A DNA stretch of 64,000 nt from Deltaproteobacteria bacterium. Its GTDB lineage: Bacteria; Desulfobacterota; Binatia; HRBIN30; CADEER01. Shown here piece after piece: positions 10,804 through 19,563 of this stretch. Where the stretch lies: positions 62,001-126,000 of the forward strand of contig JAJCZJ010000112.1 in assembly GCA_029262455.1 (NCBI GenBank). Reading direction: 5' to 3'. The notes under the pieces were generated by a model. The model searched no databases. It saw nothing but the letters and a program-made list of their open reading frames with translations, and was not told where the DNA came from. The translations under genes and the position numbers were made by a program. The first letter of the stretch is position 1; every line of letters begins with the position of its first letter.

Positions 10804-13716
10804 TCAGCTCGGCGGAGCACTGGGACAGCCATTCAGGGCACTGCGCACACCGCGGATGAGCTCGTTGATCGCGACTTCGCCGTCGCCGTTGGCGTCGGCG
10901 TCCAGGCATCGCTCGACCTTGTTGGTGCCGAGCGCAATCGTCACCGCCCGCACCAACTCGCTCACCGCAACCGCGCCGTCGCCGCCGCAGTCGCCGGGGC
11001 AGAACTCCCGCTGCACGGACCACAGCTCGGTCCCACTCTCGTCGGCGTCGGCTACGAAGTAGATCGTATCCCCGACGACGGTAATCCCGTTCGGACTCGA
11101 AGACCGATCCGCTGCGGCTAGATCCGTCAGCCGACGGGTTCCAGCCTCGCTGCCGTCACTCTCCCAGAGCTCACAACCAAAGGCGGCGTCGCAGGCCTGA
11201 AACACCGTCGTACGGCCGCTGCTCGGTGTCAGGAACGCTGGGAACGACCCCGCCGGTCCCGGATTGATCTCACGCACGAGGGCAGTCCCCGCTTCACTGC
11301 CGTCGCTGCGCCACAGCTCGACACCCCTGTCGCCGTCATCGGCGGCGAGAAACACCTGCTGATCGACCGCCGCGAAGGAAAAGAAGAACGTGAAGAACCC
11401 AAAAGCGCTTCCAAAGGGATTGATGTCGGCGACACGGCGCGTGCCAGCGTCCGTGCCGTTGCTCACGAATAGTTCCTGATCGCGAATCCCATCGTCGGCC
11501 ACAAAGAACAATCGGCCGTTCACATTGCGCAGAAAGCTCGGAGTCGAGCTCTCGGGCCCGGAAAAGACGTCGCGAATCATCTCTGTCCCGGCCGCCGTAC
11601 CGTCGCTGCGCCACAATTCGTTGCCGTTGGTTCCGTCGTCCGCCCCGAACACGATGTCGCCGTCGAGCTCGGTGAAAAAGAGAAACCCGGGAACCGGAAA
11701 CGCTCCGCCTTCCGGGTTGATGTCATCAACCAAACGCGTGCCCTCATCGCTCCCGTTGGTGATGTATAGCTCGAGCCCCAATACGCCGTCGTCGGCAATG
11801 AAGAACAACTGACCGCCGATACTCGCCGGAAATCCCGGAAACGATCCGATCGGGCCCTCGCGCACGTCGCGAACGATCGCAGTGCCCGCTTCGGTGCCGT
11901 CGGTGCGCCAGAGCTCGGGCCCTCTCTCGCCGTCGTCGGCGACGAAGAAGACCTCTCCGTCGTGAACAGTCAGACTTCCGGGAAACGAACCCTGCGGTCC
12001 CTCACGAATGTCGGCGATCATGCGAGTGCCGTCCGCTGTTCCATCGCTACGCCAAAGCTCGACACCGAGATCACCACCGTCGGCGGCAAACACCAACACA
12101 TCGTCGTAGCGCACGATCGACACGAAGCCGCTAAACGCATCGCCGTCGGGATTGACGTCGGCGACCAGCTCGGTCCCGTCGGCACTACCGTCGCTGCGCC
12201 AGAGCTCTAGACCCGTGACTCCATCGTCAGCCACAAAGTAGACATCTCCGCCCAGCGGCGTGAGTCCTGCGGGAAACGAGCTCGCAACCGCGTCGTCGGC
12301 TGCAATATTGGCCACCTGACGGGTGCCGTCTGTACTGCCGTCCGACGCCCACAACTCGACGCCGGTCGATCCGTCGTTGGCCGCAAAGAGGACCTCGCCG
12401 TCCACCGCGACGAAGCGAGCCGGCGCCGACGACGCGGCGCCTTCGCGAATGTCGCGCACCAGCTCGGTACCGGCCCCGGAGCCATCGCTGCGCCACAGCT
12501 CAACCCCTTCGCCGTCCGTCTGTGCCGAAAACAAAACAACACCGTCGAGGTTCACGAAACCAAGCGGTCGCGACGACGCGGCGCCGGGGCGCAAATCGGC
12601 GACCAGTGACGTTCCTTCGGGTGTGCCGTCGCTGCGCCACAACTCGCGACCGCCGACATCGAGATCCGCGGAAAACAGTAACGTCCCGTCAAAATCAAAG
12701 AGAAACAACGGCACCGAGCCAACCGATCCCTCACCCAAGTCGGCGACCAAGCGGGTCCCCGCGGAGCTGCCATCACTGACCCACAGCTCCTCACCGTTCT
12801 CACCGTCATCGGCCGAGAAAAAGACTCGCTCGCCGACTCGCACCAACGACAGCGGATCCGAGCCGACCTCGCCTTCGCGAATGTCTTCGACCAACACCGT
12901 GCCGTCCGCGGTAGCGTCACTGCGCCACAGCTCGGCGCCGTTCTCGCCATCGTCGGCGGAGAAGAAGACGACGTCGTTGGCGACGACCAAACCGGACGGA
13001 TTCGCCCCTTGCGAGCCAACCAGGATATCGCGCACCAGACGGGTGCCGTCGGCACTCCCATCGCTGAACCAAAGCTCGTCACCGGTTCCGTCACCGGACG
13101 CAACGAACGCAACCCCGCCGTCGTAGGCTGTAAGGAACGTCGGCAAAGAGCCTGCCGCTCCCTCGACGATGTCGCGCACACGTCGGGTTCCTACCGACGT
13201 CCCGTCGCTCACCCAAAGCTCGCGTCCGCTGATCCCGTCATCGGCGACGAAAAAGAGCCGATCGCCACTAGTCGTCAAATCGCTGGGAAACGACCCCAGC
13301 GGTCCGTCGCGTACATCCGCCAACACCCCGGTACCGGCCGTCGTGCCGTCGCTGCTCCACAGCTCTTGGCCCTCGGCACCGCTGCGCCCGACGAAAACCA
13401 ATCGCTGCCCCAAAATCGACAGAAACGAATCCGTCGGAGACGATCCGGTCCCGATTCGCGCAACGAGTTCCGTTCCAGCCGGCAAGCCATCGCTGCGCCA
13501 GAGCCCGATCAGATCGCCATCAGATGCGACGAAGTAGGCCCTTCCCGCGAAATCGACGATGTCCTGCGGTTGCGACGAGACCACCAAGGGCTGGCTATTG
13601 ATATCGCGAACCAGAACCGGCTCTCCAATCACCAGCGCGCGCGCCACTTCCGAACCGTGAAGACACGCAGCCCACAACCCCACGATCGCCGTCGATACCA
13701 GCCGTCGTCCTAACAT
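10804..13716 (-). CDS. secreted ELWxSDGT-repeat protein with C-terminal dockerin-like Ca-binding tail
   Basis: A 970-residue exported protein. After an N-terminal hydrophobic segment (residues 6-28) come about 17-18 tandem units of ~48 residues, each with ELW-[RVSFA]-SDGT, then GT-x2-V-x-DI and a VFFVADDG strand. These are the ELWxxDGT (HYR-like, beta-propeller-like) repeats of secreted proteins. The end (from about residue 903) is two EF-hand-like, cysteine-bearing segments, FCPGDCGGDGAVAVSELV and CLDADANGDGEVAINELI, resembling type I dockerin and common in Binatota-like genomes. No catalytic domain is visible. It starts 43 bp downstream of der and may be read from the same transcript. Function unknown: surface display or calcium-dependent assembly is a guess. 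Confidence 0.85.
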   Translation of the reverse strand: MLGRRLVSTAIVGLWAACLHGSEVARALVIGEPVLVRDINSQPLVVSSQPQDIVDFAGRAYFVASDGDLIGLWRSDGLPAGTELVARIGTGSSPTDSFLSILGQRLVFVGRSGAEGQELWSSDGTTAGTGVLADVRDGPLGSFPSDLTTSGDRLFFVADDGISGRELWVSDGTSVGTRRVRDIVEGAAGSLPTFLTAYDGGVAFVASGDGTGDELWFSDGSADGTRLVRDILVGSQGANPSGLVVANDVVFFSADDGENGAELWRSDATADGTVLVEDIREGEVGSDPLSLVRVGERVFFSADDGENGEELWVSDGSSAGTRLVADLGEGSVGSVPLFLFDFDGTLLFSADLDVGGRELWRSDGTPEGTSLVADLRPGAASSRPLGFVNLDGVVLFSAQTDGEGVELWRSDGSGAGTELVRDIREGAASSAPARFVAVDGEVLFAANDGSTGVELWASDGSTDGTRQVANIAADDAVASSFPAGLTPLGGDVYFVADDGVTGLELWRSDGSADGTELVADVNPDGDAFSGFVSIVRYDDVLVFAADGGDLGVELWRSDGTADGTRMIADIREGPQGSFPGSLTVHDGEVFFVADDGERGPELWRTDGTEAGTAIVRDVREGPIGSFPGFPASIGGQLFFIADDGVLGLELYITNGSDEGTRLVDDINPEGGAFPVPGFLFFTELDGDIVFGADDGTNGNELWRSDGTAAGTEMIRDVFSGPESSTPSFLRNVNGRLFFVADDGIRDQELFVSNGTDAGTRRVADINPFGSAFGFFTFFFSFAAVDQQVFLAADDGDRGVELWRSDGSEAGTALVREINPGPAGSFPAFLTPSSGRTTVFQACDAAFGCELWESDGSEAGTRRLTDLAAADRSSSPNGITVVGDTIYFVADADESGTELWSVQREFCPGDCGGDGAVAVSELVRAVTIALGTNKVERCLDADANGDGEVAINELIRGVRSALNGCPSAPPS

Positions 13717-13759
13717 CCGCGCCGTCGTAGCTTATCCGTCCCGCGAGGCCAAACCGCCG

Positions 13760-15232
13760 CTAGCCATCCCGATCGAGGGCTTTTCGGTCTTTGGCTTTGA
13801 AGATCAGGCGCAGCGGCGTCCCTTCGAGCGGAAAGGCCTCGCGGAATTGATTGACCAGATAGCGCTGATAAGTCTTCGCAATGCGCTCGGCTGGCGAGCC
13901 GAAGATCATGAGTGTCGGTGGAGCCGTCGCGGTCTGGGTGGCGTACAACAAGCGCGGGCGGCGGCCCCGAACGGCCGAAGGCGCCTGGCGCCGGATCGCG
14001 TCTTGCAGGACGCGATTGATCTCGGGCGTCGGCATCTTGAATCGGTGTGCTTCGGTCACGCGGTCGATCGCCGCCCAGATCTTGTGGACCCCGCTCCCGG
14101 TCAACGCTGAGCCAAAGAGCTTCGGCACGACTTCCAAGCTCGGGAAACGCTCCTCGGCTTTTCGGATGATCAGGTCGCGGTCGCGGTCGGATTTTTCGAT
14201 CGCGTCCCACTTGTTGACCAGCATCACCAAGGCCCGTCCGCGCTCCCATGCGTAGCCGGCGATGCGTGCATCCTGTTCGGTGAGCCCTTCGACCGCGTCG
14301 ATCAGGAGCAGTCCGACGTGCGACCGCTCGAGCGCACGAAAAGCCCGCACCACGCTAGCCCGCTCCAGATGCTGATGCACTTTTGGACGCCGGCGAATAC
14401 CGGCGGTGTCTACGAGCAAGTAGTCTCGTCCTTCGTGCGTGATCGGCGTGTCGAGTGGATCGCGCGTCGTGCCCGGAATGTCGGTGACGATCGCACGGTC
14501 GTAGCCGACCAAGCGGTTCACCAGAGACGACTTGCCGACGTTTGGACGGCCAATGATCGCCACCGCGGTACGGGCCGATGCACTGCCCTCCGCCGCACCC
14601 TCCTCCGTGCCCTCCTCCGGCGGTTTCGGCAGCTGCTCAACAACCGCATCCATCAATTCGCCGACGCCAATCCCGTGCTCGGCCGATGTCGCAAACAATT
14701 GCTCGATACCAAGTGAATAGAAGTCGGTCGGGAGGTGCTGCTGCCCCATGGTGTCGATCTTATTGACGGCCACCAAGGGTGCCTGTGCGAGAGACCGCAG
14801 TGTTTCGAACAACGCCTGATCGAGGGCGCTGACACCAGCGCGACCATCGACGACAACGACCACGACGTCGGCCTGCTCGGCGGCCATGACCGCCTGGCCG
14901 CGCACCGCCTTGCCGATTTCCTCGTGCTCGTCCGCTTCGAAACCACCGGTGTCGATCAGAATGAAGCGGTGCCCCTCGTACTCGGCTATCCCGATGTTGC
15001 GATCGCGGGTCACTCCCGGTTCACTTGCCACCAGGGCGCGACGCGAACGCGTCAGCCGGTTGAACAGAGTCGACTTCCCGGTGTTGGGTCGCCCGACCAA
15101 GGCGACGACCGGCAGACGCGCGACCTCTTCTGCGTCAGGCAGCACCGCATCCCAAGAACCGCGCTGCCCTGGCTGCGCGCCCTTGCTCTTCCCGCGGGAC
15201 CCTAGAGGCCTCCTCTTTGGTCGCGACTTCAC
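13760..15232 (-). CDS. der: ribosome biogenesis GTPase Der (EngA)
   Basis: Double-GTPase needed for 50S assembly. Two G domains are visible: GRPNTGKSTLFNRL with DTGGFE and NKID, and GRPNVGKSSLVNRL with DTAGIRRR and NKWD, followed by the KH-like C-terminal domain (EGTPLRLIFKAK). The frame stays open to 15445 but that region lies inside era. A GTG at 15232, 3 bp after the era stop, gives a 490-residue protein with a basic 40-residue N-terminal extension (SRPKRRPLGSRGKSKG) before the first G domain; this start is chosen. era-der coupling is likely. Confidence 0.93.
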   Translation of the reverse strand: MKSRPKRRPLGSRGKSKGAQPGQRGSWDAVLPDAEEVARLPVVALVGRPNTGKSTLFNRLTRSRRALVASEPGVTRDRNIGIAEYEGHRFILIDTGGFEADEHEEIGKAVRGQAVMAAEQADVVVVVVDGRAGVSALDQALFETLRSLAQAPLVAVNKIDTMGQQHLPTDFYSLGIEQLFATSAEHGIGVGELMDAVVEQLPKPPEEGTEEGAAEGSASARTAVAIIGRPNVGKSSLVNRLVGYDRAIVTDIPGTTRDPLDTPITHEGRDYLLVDTAGIRRRPKVHQHLERASVVRAFRALERSHVGLLLIDAVEGLTEQDARIAGYAWERGRALVMLVNKWDAIEKSDRDRDLIIRKAEERFPSLEVVPKLFGSALTGSGVHKIWAAIDRVTEAHRFKMPTPEINRVLQDAIRRQAPSAVRGRRPRLLYATQTATAPPTLMIFGSPAERIAKTYQRYLVNQFREAFPLEGTPLRLIFKAKDRKALDRDG

Positions 15233-15234
15233 CC

Positions 15235-16134
15235 CTAGACCCCGAAATCTTTCAGAGTCGACGCACGCTTGGTCCACTCCTTTTGCACGCGGACGAAGAG
15301 CTCCAAGAACACCCGCGAGTCGAGCAGTCGCTCGATGTCGCGACGCGCGCTGGCTCCGATCTCCTTGAGCATCTGGCCACCGCGCCCGATCAGGATCCCC
15401 TTTTGCGACTCGCGTTCGACGTGAATCGTCGCGGTGATGACACACAAGTTGCGCTCTGGGCGTTCATCGAACGCATCGACCGTCACCGCCACCGAGTACG
15501 GAATCTCCTGCCGCGTCTGCATCATGACTTTTTCGCGGACGAACTCTGCCACCAAGGCTCGTTCGGTCTCGTCGGTGATGGTGTCGCTGTTGTAGTAGCG
15601 CGGGCCTTCCGGAAGTGCGTTTTCGAGGCTTTCCAACAAGACCGGAAATCCCTCGCCGGTGCGCGCACTGATCGGCACGATCACCGCACCCGGCGCCAGA
15701 GACGCCATCCGCTCGATGATCGGCAGCAAGGAATCCTTGCGCACCGCGTCCACCTTGTTGAGCGCCATCACGACAGCGCTCTTTTTCGGCAAGCGCTGGG
15801 CGATCTCAACTTCGAGCTCATTCAGGCCAGCCCCGGCATCGATCATCCACAGAACCACATCGGCGTCCGGCAGCGCCCGCAGTGCGTTCGTAAGCATCCT
15901 CTCGTTCAACAAGCCAGAAGCGCGGTGGTAGCCAGGTGTGTCGATGAAAACCATCTGCCAGTTGGGATCCGTGCGCACGCCAAGCAATCGACGACGGGTG
16001 GTCTGCGGCTTCGGCGTAACAATCGCGATCTTCTGGCCGAGGACTCGGTTCAGGAGCGTGGACTTGCCGGCGTTGGGACGTCCAAAAATTGCGACAAACC
16101 CGGACCGGTGGCCCTCTGGCAGCTCAGGATTCAT
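15235..16134 (-). CDS. era: GTPase Era
   Basis: Binds the 3' end of 16S rRNA during 30S maturation. Seen: G1 GRPNAGKSTLLNR, the switch region QTTRRRLLGV, G3 DTPGYH, G4 NKVD, and the C-terminal KH domain with GRGGQMLKEIGASARRDIE. Length 299 is normal. It is immediately upstream of der. Confidence 0.96.
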   Translation of the reverse strand: MNPELPEGHRSGFVAIFGRPNAGKSTLLNRVLGQKIAIVTPKPQTTRRRLLGVRTDPNWQMVFIDTPGYHRASGLLNERMLTNALRALPDADVVLWMIDAGAGLNELEVEIAQRLPKKSAVVMALNKVDAVRKDSLLPIIERMASLAPGAVIVPISARTGEGFPVLLESLENALPEGPRYYNSDTITDETERALVAEFVREKVMMQTRQEIPYSVAVTVDAFDERPERNLCVITATIHVERESQKGILIGRGGQMLKEIGASARRDIERLLDSRVFLELFVRVQKEWTKRASTLKDFGV

Positions 16135-16257
16135 GGAGGAAAGGTATTGTCATGTGGTCATTGCTCATCCAGCCCCCGGGGCGGATAGGTGTCAAGCCGG
16201 CGATCGCGCAGATCCGGTTTGAGCTGGCCGCGGAGAACGATTTCGCGCGGCCGGACG

Positions 16258-16287
16258 ATCTTTCTAGGGACTGATTTCCAGAAAGAT
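16258..16287 (-). terminator. stem-loop directly after the small membrane gene
   Basis: An 8-bp perfect inverted repeat, ATCTTTCT (16258-16265) and AGAAAGAT (16280-16287), extended by GG/CC across one bulged base. On the minus strand it begins within the stop codon of the 16287-16550 gene. No U-run follows, so it may be a Rho-dependent stop or an mRNA-stabilising hairpin. Confidence 0.35.
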
Positions 16288-16550
16288 TAGAACTGGCGGC
16301 GGGCCGATTCCAAATCCCGCTCTGCCTGCCTAGACTCGACACAGTTCGTTTCTTTCGGTGCTGCCAGATGCAGTGGATCGCTCGACGTCTTCATGAAAAT
16401 GCCTGTCGGAATCACCACGAAAGCGTAGATCATCAGCATGAAGAACCGCGCCTGCACGACTCCGATCGCATGTGCGGCTCGACGCCACTGGGTCCAAATG
16501 CGACGCGGGAACGATCCCGACTCGTCAGGAGACGACTGATCTTCTTGCAC
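16287..16550 (-). CDS. small membrane protein, resembling SxtJ-associated short proteins
   Basis: About 87 residues. One hydrophobic stretch (ARFFMLMIYAFVVIPTGIFM) is followed by SSDPLHL. The order IG-x-FQAR-x-hydrophobic-P-x-G ... DPL resembles the very short membrane proteins found beside SxtJ/DUF5989 genes in secondary-metabolite and polysaccharide loci; this is a resemblance from memory only. AGGAGGG lies 4 nt before GTG (16550) and too close to the ATG one codon earlier (16553). It is isolated between era and a divergent OmpA gene. Function unknown. Confidence 0.5.
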   Translation of the reverse strand: MQEDQSSPDESGSFPRRIWTQWRRAAHAIGVVQARFFMLMIYAFVVIPTGIFMKTSSDPLHLAAPKETNCVESRQAERDLESARRQF

Positions 16551-16730
16551 CATCCCTCCTTTATGTCAGCGAAGATATTGCGACTCAAGCCTAGTTTCAG
16601 GAATCGCTCGAGTAGACGGGCTCTTGACGCCCTGCAATTCGGACGCATACATGGTCGGGCCGCGCCAGCCGGCGAGGACGATCAGCTTTGAGATTGTCGG
16701 ATTAATTCGGAATTGTTGGCGAGGAGGCTT

Positions 16731-17480
16731 ATGTTTTCTAAGAATCGAGTCCTGACGGTGGCCATTGTAGCCACATTGACCCTGCAGATCGGCTGCGGCG
16801 CCATCCAGCAGCCATCGTGGAACAAGCCCTTTGGCAAGGGGACATGGATACCAGCGGCGGTTTGCGCACTCGTCGGCGGTGGCACCGGAGTGGGTATCCA
16901 GGAAGCCACAAGGGGCTGCAACACCATCGAGGGCAGCAACTTCAAAGACTGCGATGATCGCGAGTACTGGCAAGGTGCTGTCATCGGGGCCGCCGTCGGA
17001 GCCGTCCTCTGTGGCGTGGCTGGACACGTGTTCCTCGATCCGCCCCCCTTCGTCCCAACGCCGCCGCCCCCGCCGCCGCCGGCAACACCAGCACCGACTC
17101 CGGTCATCATCGAAGAGCCGATCGTGCCACCGGTCGTGATCAGGAGAATCGTCCTGCGCGGTATCAACTTTGCGTTCGATTCCAGCATCATCAACGACAG
17201 CGCAAAGCCAGTCCTCGATGAGGCGGTACGCCAACTACGAACCAATCCCGACGTTACCGTGACCGTCATCGGGCACACCGACGCGAAGGGCTCTGAAGAC
17301 TATAACCGGCAATTGTCGATTCGCAGGGCCGAGTCAGTCTACCGTTATCTCGTAAATCGCGGCGTCAAACCGGAGCGCCTCAATGTCGAAGGTAAGGGCG
17401 AAAGTAGCCCGGTCGCCGAGAACGATTCCGAAGACGGACGCGCCAGGAACCGCCGGGTGGAGCTAAACGTCAAAGATTAG
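16731..17480 (+). CDS. OmpA-family peptidoglycan-binding lipoprotein
   Basis: The ATG at 16731 follows GAGGAGG by 4 nt. A signal peptide with lipobox (LTLQIGCGA) makes Cys ~22 the lipidated residue. Two glycine-rich hydrophobic stretches (AAVCALVGGGTGVGI; GAVIGAAVGAVLCGVAGHV) resemble glycine-zipper segments. A Pro-rich spacer (PTPPPPPPPATPAPTPV) leads to the C-terminal OmpA domain, about residues 140-249, with INFAFDSSIIND, VIGHTDAKGSEDYNRQLS and GKGESSPVAENDSEDGRARNRRVEL. Expected location: outer membrane, gripping peptidoglycan, like Pal/YiaD. Its TAG stop overlaps the convergent rnc stop. Confidence 0.9.
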   Translation: MFSKNRVLTVAIVATLTLQIGCGAIQQPSWNKPFGKGTWIPAAVCALVGGGTGVGIQEATRGCNTIEGSNFKDCDDREYWQGAVIGAAVGAVLCGVAGHVFLDPPPFVPTPPPPPPPATPAPTPVIIEEPIVPPVVIRRIVLRGINFAFDSSIINDSAKPVLDEAVRQLRTNPDVTVTVIGHTDAKGSEDYNRQLSIRRAESVYRYLVNRGVKPERLNVEGKGESSPVAENDSEDGRARNRRVELNVKD

Positions 17481-18235
17481 TCGAGGGTGCCCTCGTCAGC
17501 CGCCTCGTCAGCCGCCTCGTCAGCCATCTCGTCGGCGATCTCGTCGGCTTGGGCGAGGGCACTCTCCGCAGCATTCTGCTCTGCCTCGCGTTTGCTTCCA
17601 CCCTCGCCGGCGGCGAAACGAGCGCCCGCGACCCAAACCTCGACGCGAAACGTGCGCGCGTGGGGTGGGCCTTCCTCATCGACGTGGCGATACTCCGGCA
17701 GCTCACGCCATTGCTTCTGTGTCCGCTCCTGAAATCGCGTCTTCCAATCGTGCGTCTCGAGCACGTCGCTCGCGCCTAAGTCGGCTTTGAAATGACGGCG
17801 CACGATCGCCCTGGTACGAAAGAATCCGGCATCGCGATAGATCGCCCCCAGGACAGCCTCGTAGGCAGCCGCCAGGATTGAGTCTTTGTCGCGCCCGCCG
17901 CTGCGATCTTCGCCACGCCCCAACGCGAGCGCCTCACCCAGGCCGAGTTGACGACCCTTTTCCGCGAGAAAGGCGGTGCAGACGAGACGCGACCGCGTCT
18001 TTGAAAGGGTGCCTTCGTTCTTACGTGGAAATCGCTCCAACAACAGATCGGCGATGGCCAGGTCGAGAACGGCATCGCCGAGGAATTCCAGCTGCTCTCC
18101 GGCGCGCACGGCCCCTGGAGGCACTGCCGACGAGTGCGTCAATGCGGCTTCGAGCAAAGACACCTCGGAAAAGCGGTAGCCGACGTTGGTCTCGACATCG
18201 GTCGTCGAAATCCGCGAACCGCCCATCGAAGTCAA
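17477..18235 (-). CDS. rnc: ribonuclease III with an acidic repeat tail
   Basis: Cleaves double-stranded RNA, including rRNA precursors. Seen: the catalytic signature EFLGDAVLDLAIAD, second-helix acidic residues in DKDSILAAAYEAVLGAIYRDAG, and a C-terminal dsRNA-binding domain (WKTRFQERTQKQW ... GGSKREAEQNAAESAL). After the dsRBD the protein ends in a four-residue repeat, ADEIADEMADEAADEAADE, not part of the family consensus. The ATG overlaps the mtaB stop (ATGA). Confidence 0.93.
   Translation of the reverse strand: MTSMGGSRISTTDVETNVGYRFSEVSLLEAALTHSSAVPPGAVRAGEQLEFLGDAVLDLAIADLLLERFPRKNEGTLSKTRSRLVCTAFLAEKGRQLGLGEALALGRGEDRSGGRDKDSILAAAYEAVLGAIYRDAGFFRTRAIVRRHFKADLGASDVLETHDWKTRFQERTQKQWRELPEYRHVDEEGPPHARTFRVEVWVAGARFAAGEGGSKREAEQNAAESALAQADEIADEMADEAADEAADEGTLD
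17486..17555 (+). repeat. 12-bp tandem repeat at the 3' end of rnc
   Basis: About five copies of a 12-bp unit, CTCGTCAGCCGC on the plus strand, with drift (CTCGTCGGCGAT, CTCGTCGGCTTG) towards the left end of the dsRBD. It encodes the ADE(x) tail of RNase III. Copy number could vary between strains by slippage without breaking frame. Confidence 0.7.
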
Positions 18236-19563
18236 GCAGCGACGCCGCGCACTCGGTCGCCGAGAACGCCCGTCGCACGTACCGGCACGATCTGATTCAT
18301 GAGGTCGTCGCCGCCGTCAAAGACGACGCGCGCATAGGTTGGGCCATACCCCACCAACCCCCCACTGTCGGCATCACGTGTGTGCTCGGCCAACACCGGC
18401 ATCGTCGTACCAATACAACGCCGGTGAAAGGCGGAGCGCAGATCCTGCCCGAGTACCCGCAGCTGAAGCGCCCTCTTCTTCACGACCTCACGCGGCAGCT
18501 GATCGCTCGCCTTAGCCGCGGTCGTGCCACGACGCTGCGAATAGGGAAAAACGTGGAAGTAGGTAAAGGGCATGGCCGACAATCGCTCCAGCCCGATGGC
18601 GAAATCAGAATCGGTCTCGCCCGGAAACCCGGCGATGACATCGGTGCCGAGCCCACAGCCCGGTAGCGTCGCCGCGATTTCCTCGACGACATCGCCCAAC
18701 TCGGCGACGTCGTATTGCCGTCGCATCCGCTTGAGCACCGGGTCGGCAGCGGCCTGAACCGGCATGTGCAGATGCGGTAGGATGATGTCGCTTTGCGCAA
18801 CGATCTTGAGCAACCTCGGGCTGACCTCGGGTGGATCGATCGAGGACAGTCGAACGCGCTCGACCGGGGCGTGCTCGGCGATCATTTCGACGAGGTCCGC
18901 CAAGTCGAGACGAGCATCGAGGTCGCGACCGTACCCACCCAAGTGGACACCGGTCAGCACCACCTCGCGAAACCCGGCCGCGGCAAGCCGCTGCATTTCC
19001 TCGAGGACGCGGCGCGGTTCGACACTGCGACTACGGCCGCGCGCAAACGGCACGATGCAGAACGTGCAAAACAGATCACAACCTTCCTGCAGCTTCAAAA
19101 ACGCGCGGGTCTGTCCGGAAAAGACATCGGCACCGAGGGTCGTAACCTCTGTTTCCTTGCGAACGTCGTGAACGAAGATGCGCTCGTCGCCAGCATCATC
19201 GCGCACCGCCCGCAGAATGTCCGGCAAGCGCCCGATGCCGACGACATAGTCGACCCCCTCGACCGCCGCGGCTTCGTCGGGACTGGTCTGCGCATAACAA
19301 CCCGTCACAACGACGCGCGCATCCGGATTGCAGCGCCGCGCCCGGCGCGCCAACCGTCGGCTTTCGGCATCGGCCCGATCTGTCACCGTGCAGCTGTTCA
19401 CGACGTAAACGTCAGCGCCACGATCAAACGGAACGACCCGGCAGTCGTTGGCCGACAAGAAAGTCTCCATCGTCGCCGTGTCGTATTGATTGACCTTGCA
19501 ACCCAGCGTCGCGAAGGCCACGGTCAGCTCGCGGCGCCCGACTTCAGGCTCAGTTGCGGGCAT
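18232..19563 (-). CDS. mtaB: tRNA threonylcarbamoyladenosine methylthiotransferase MtaB
   Basis: Radical-SAM enzyme that adds the methylthio group to t6A37 in tRNAs reading ANN codons. Seen: the N-terminal UPF0004 domain (FATLGCKVNQYDTATME; VVNSCTVTDRAD; VVVTGCYAQTSPDE) supplying the auxiliary cluster cysteines, the radical-SAM motif CDLFCTFC, PFARGRSRS, and a C-terminal TRAM-like domain. The ATG at 19563 (443 residues) is chosen because the 49 codons upstream lie inside mnmA. It overlaps mnmA by 14 bp and rnc by 4. Confidence 0.93.
   Translation of the reverse strand: MPATEPEVGRRELTVAFATLGCKVNQYDTATMETFLSANDCRVVPFDRGADVYVVNSCTVTDRADAESRRLARRARRCNPDARVVVTGCYAQTSPDEAAAVEGVDYVVGIGRLPDILRAVRDDAGDERIFVHDVRKETEVTTLGADVFSGQTRAFLKLQEGCDLFCTFCIVPFARGRSRSVEPRRVLEEMQRLAAAGFREVVLTGVHLGGYGRDLDARLDLADLVEMIAEHAPVERVRLSSIDPPEVSPRLLKIVAQSDIILPHLHMPVQAAADPVLKRMRRQYDVAELGDVVEEIAATLPGCGLGTDVIAGFPGETDSDFAIGLERLSAMPFTYFHVFPYSQRRGTTAAKASDQLPREVVKKRALQLRVLGQDLRSAFHRRCIGTTMPVLAEHTRDADSGGLVGYGPTYARVVFDGGDDLMNQIVPVRATGVLGDRVRGVAA

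Noticed and set aside
12323-13126. 267-codon plus-strand frame over the ELW gene
   Set aside because: Ser/Pro/Thr-rich repetition mirrors the tandem repeats of the minus-strand ELW protein; no start signal.
17486-17555. CRISPR-like short repeats
   Set aside because: The 12-bp units are contiguous without spacers and encode the in-frame tail of RNase III.
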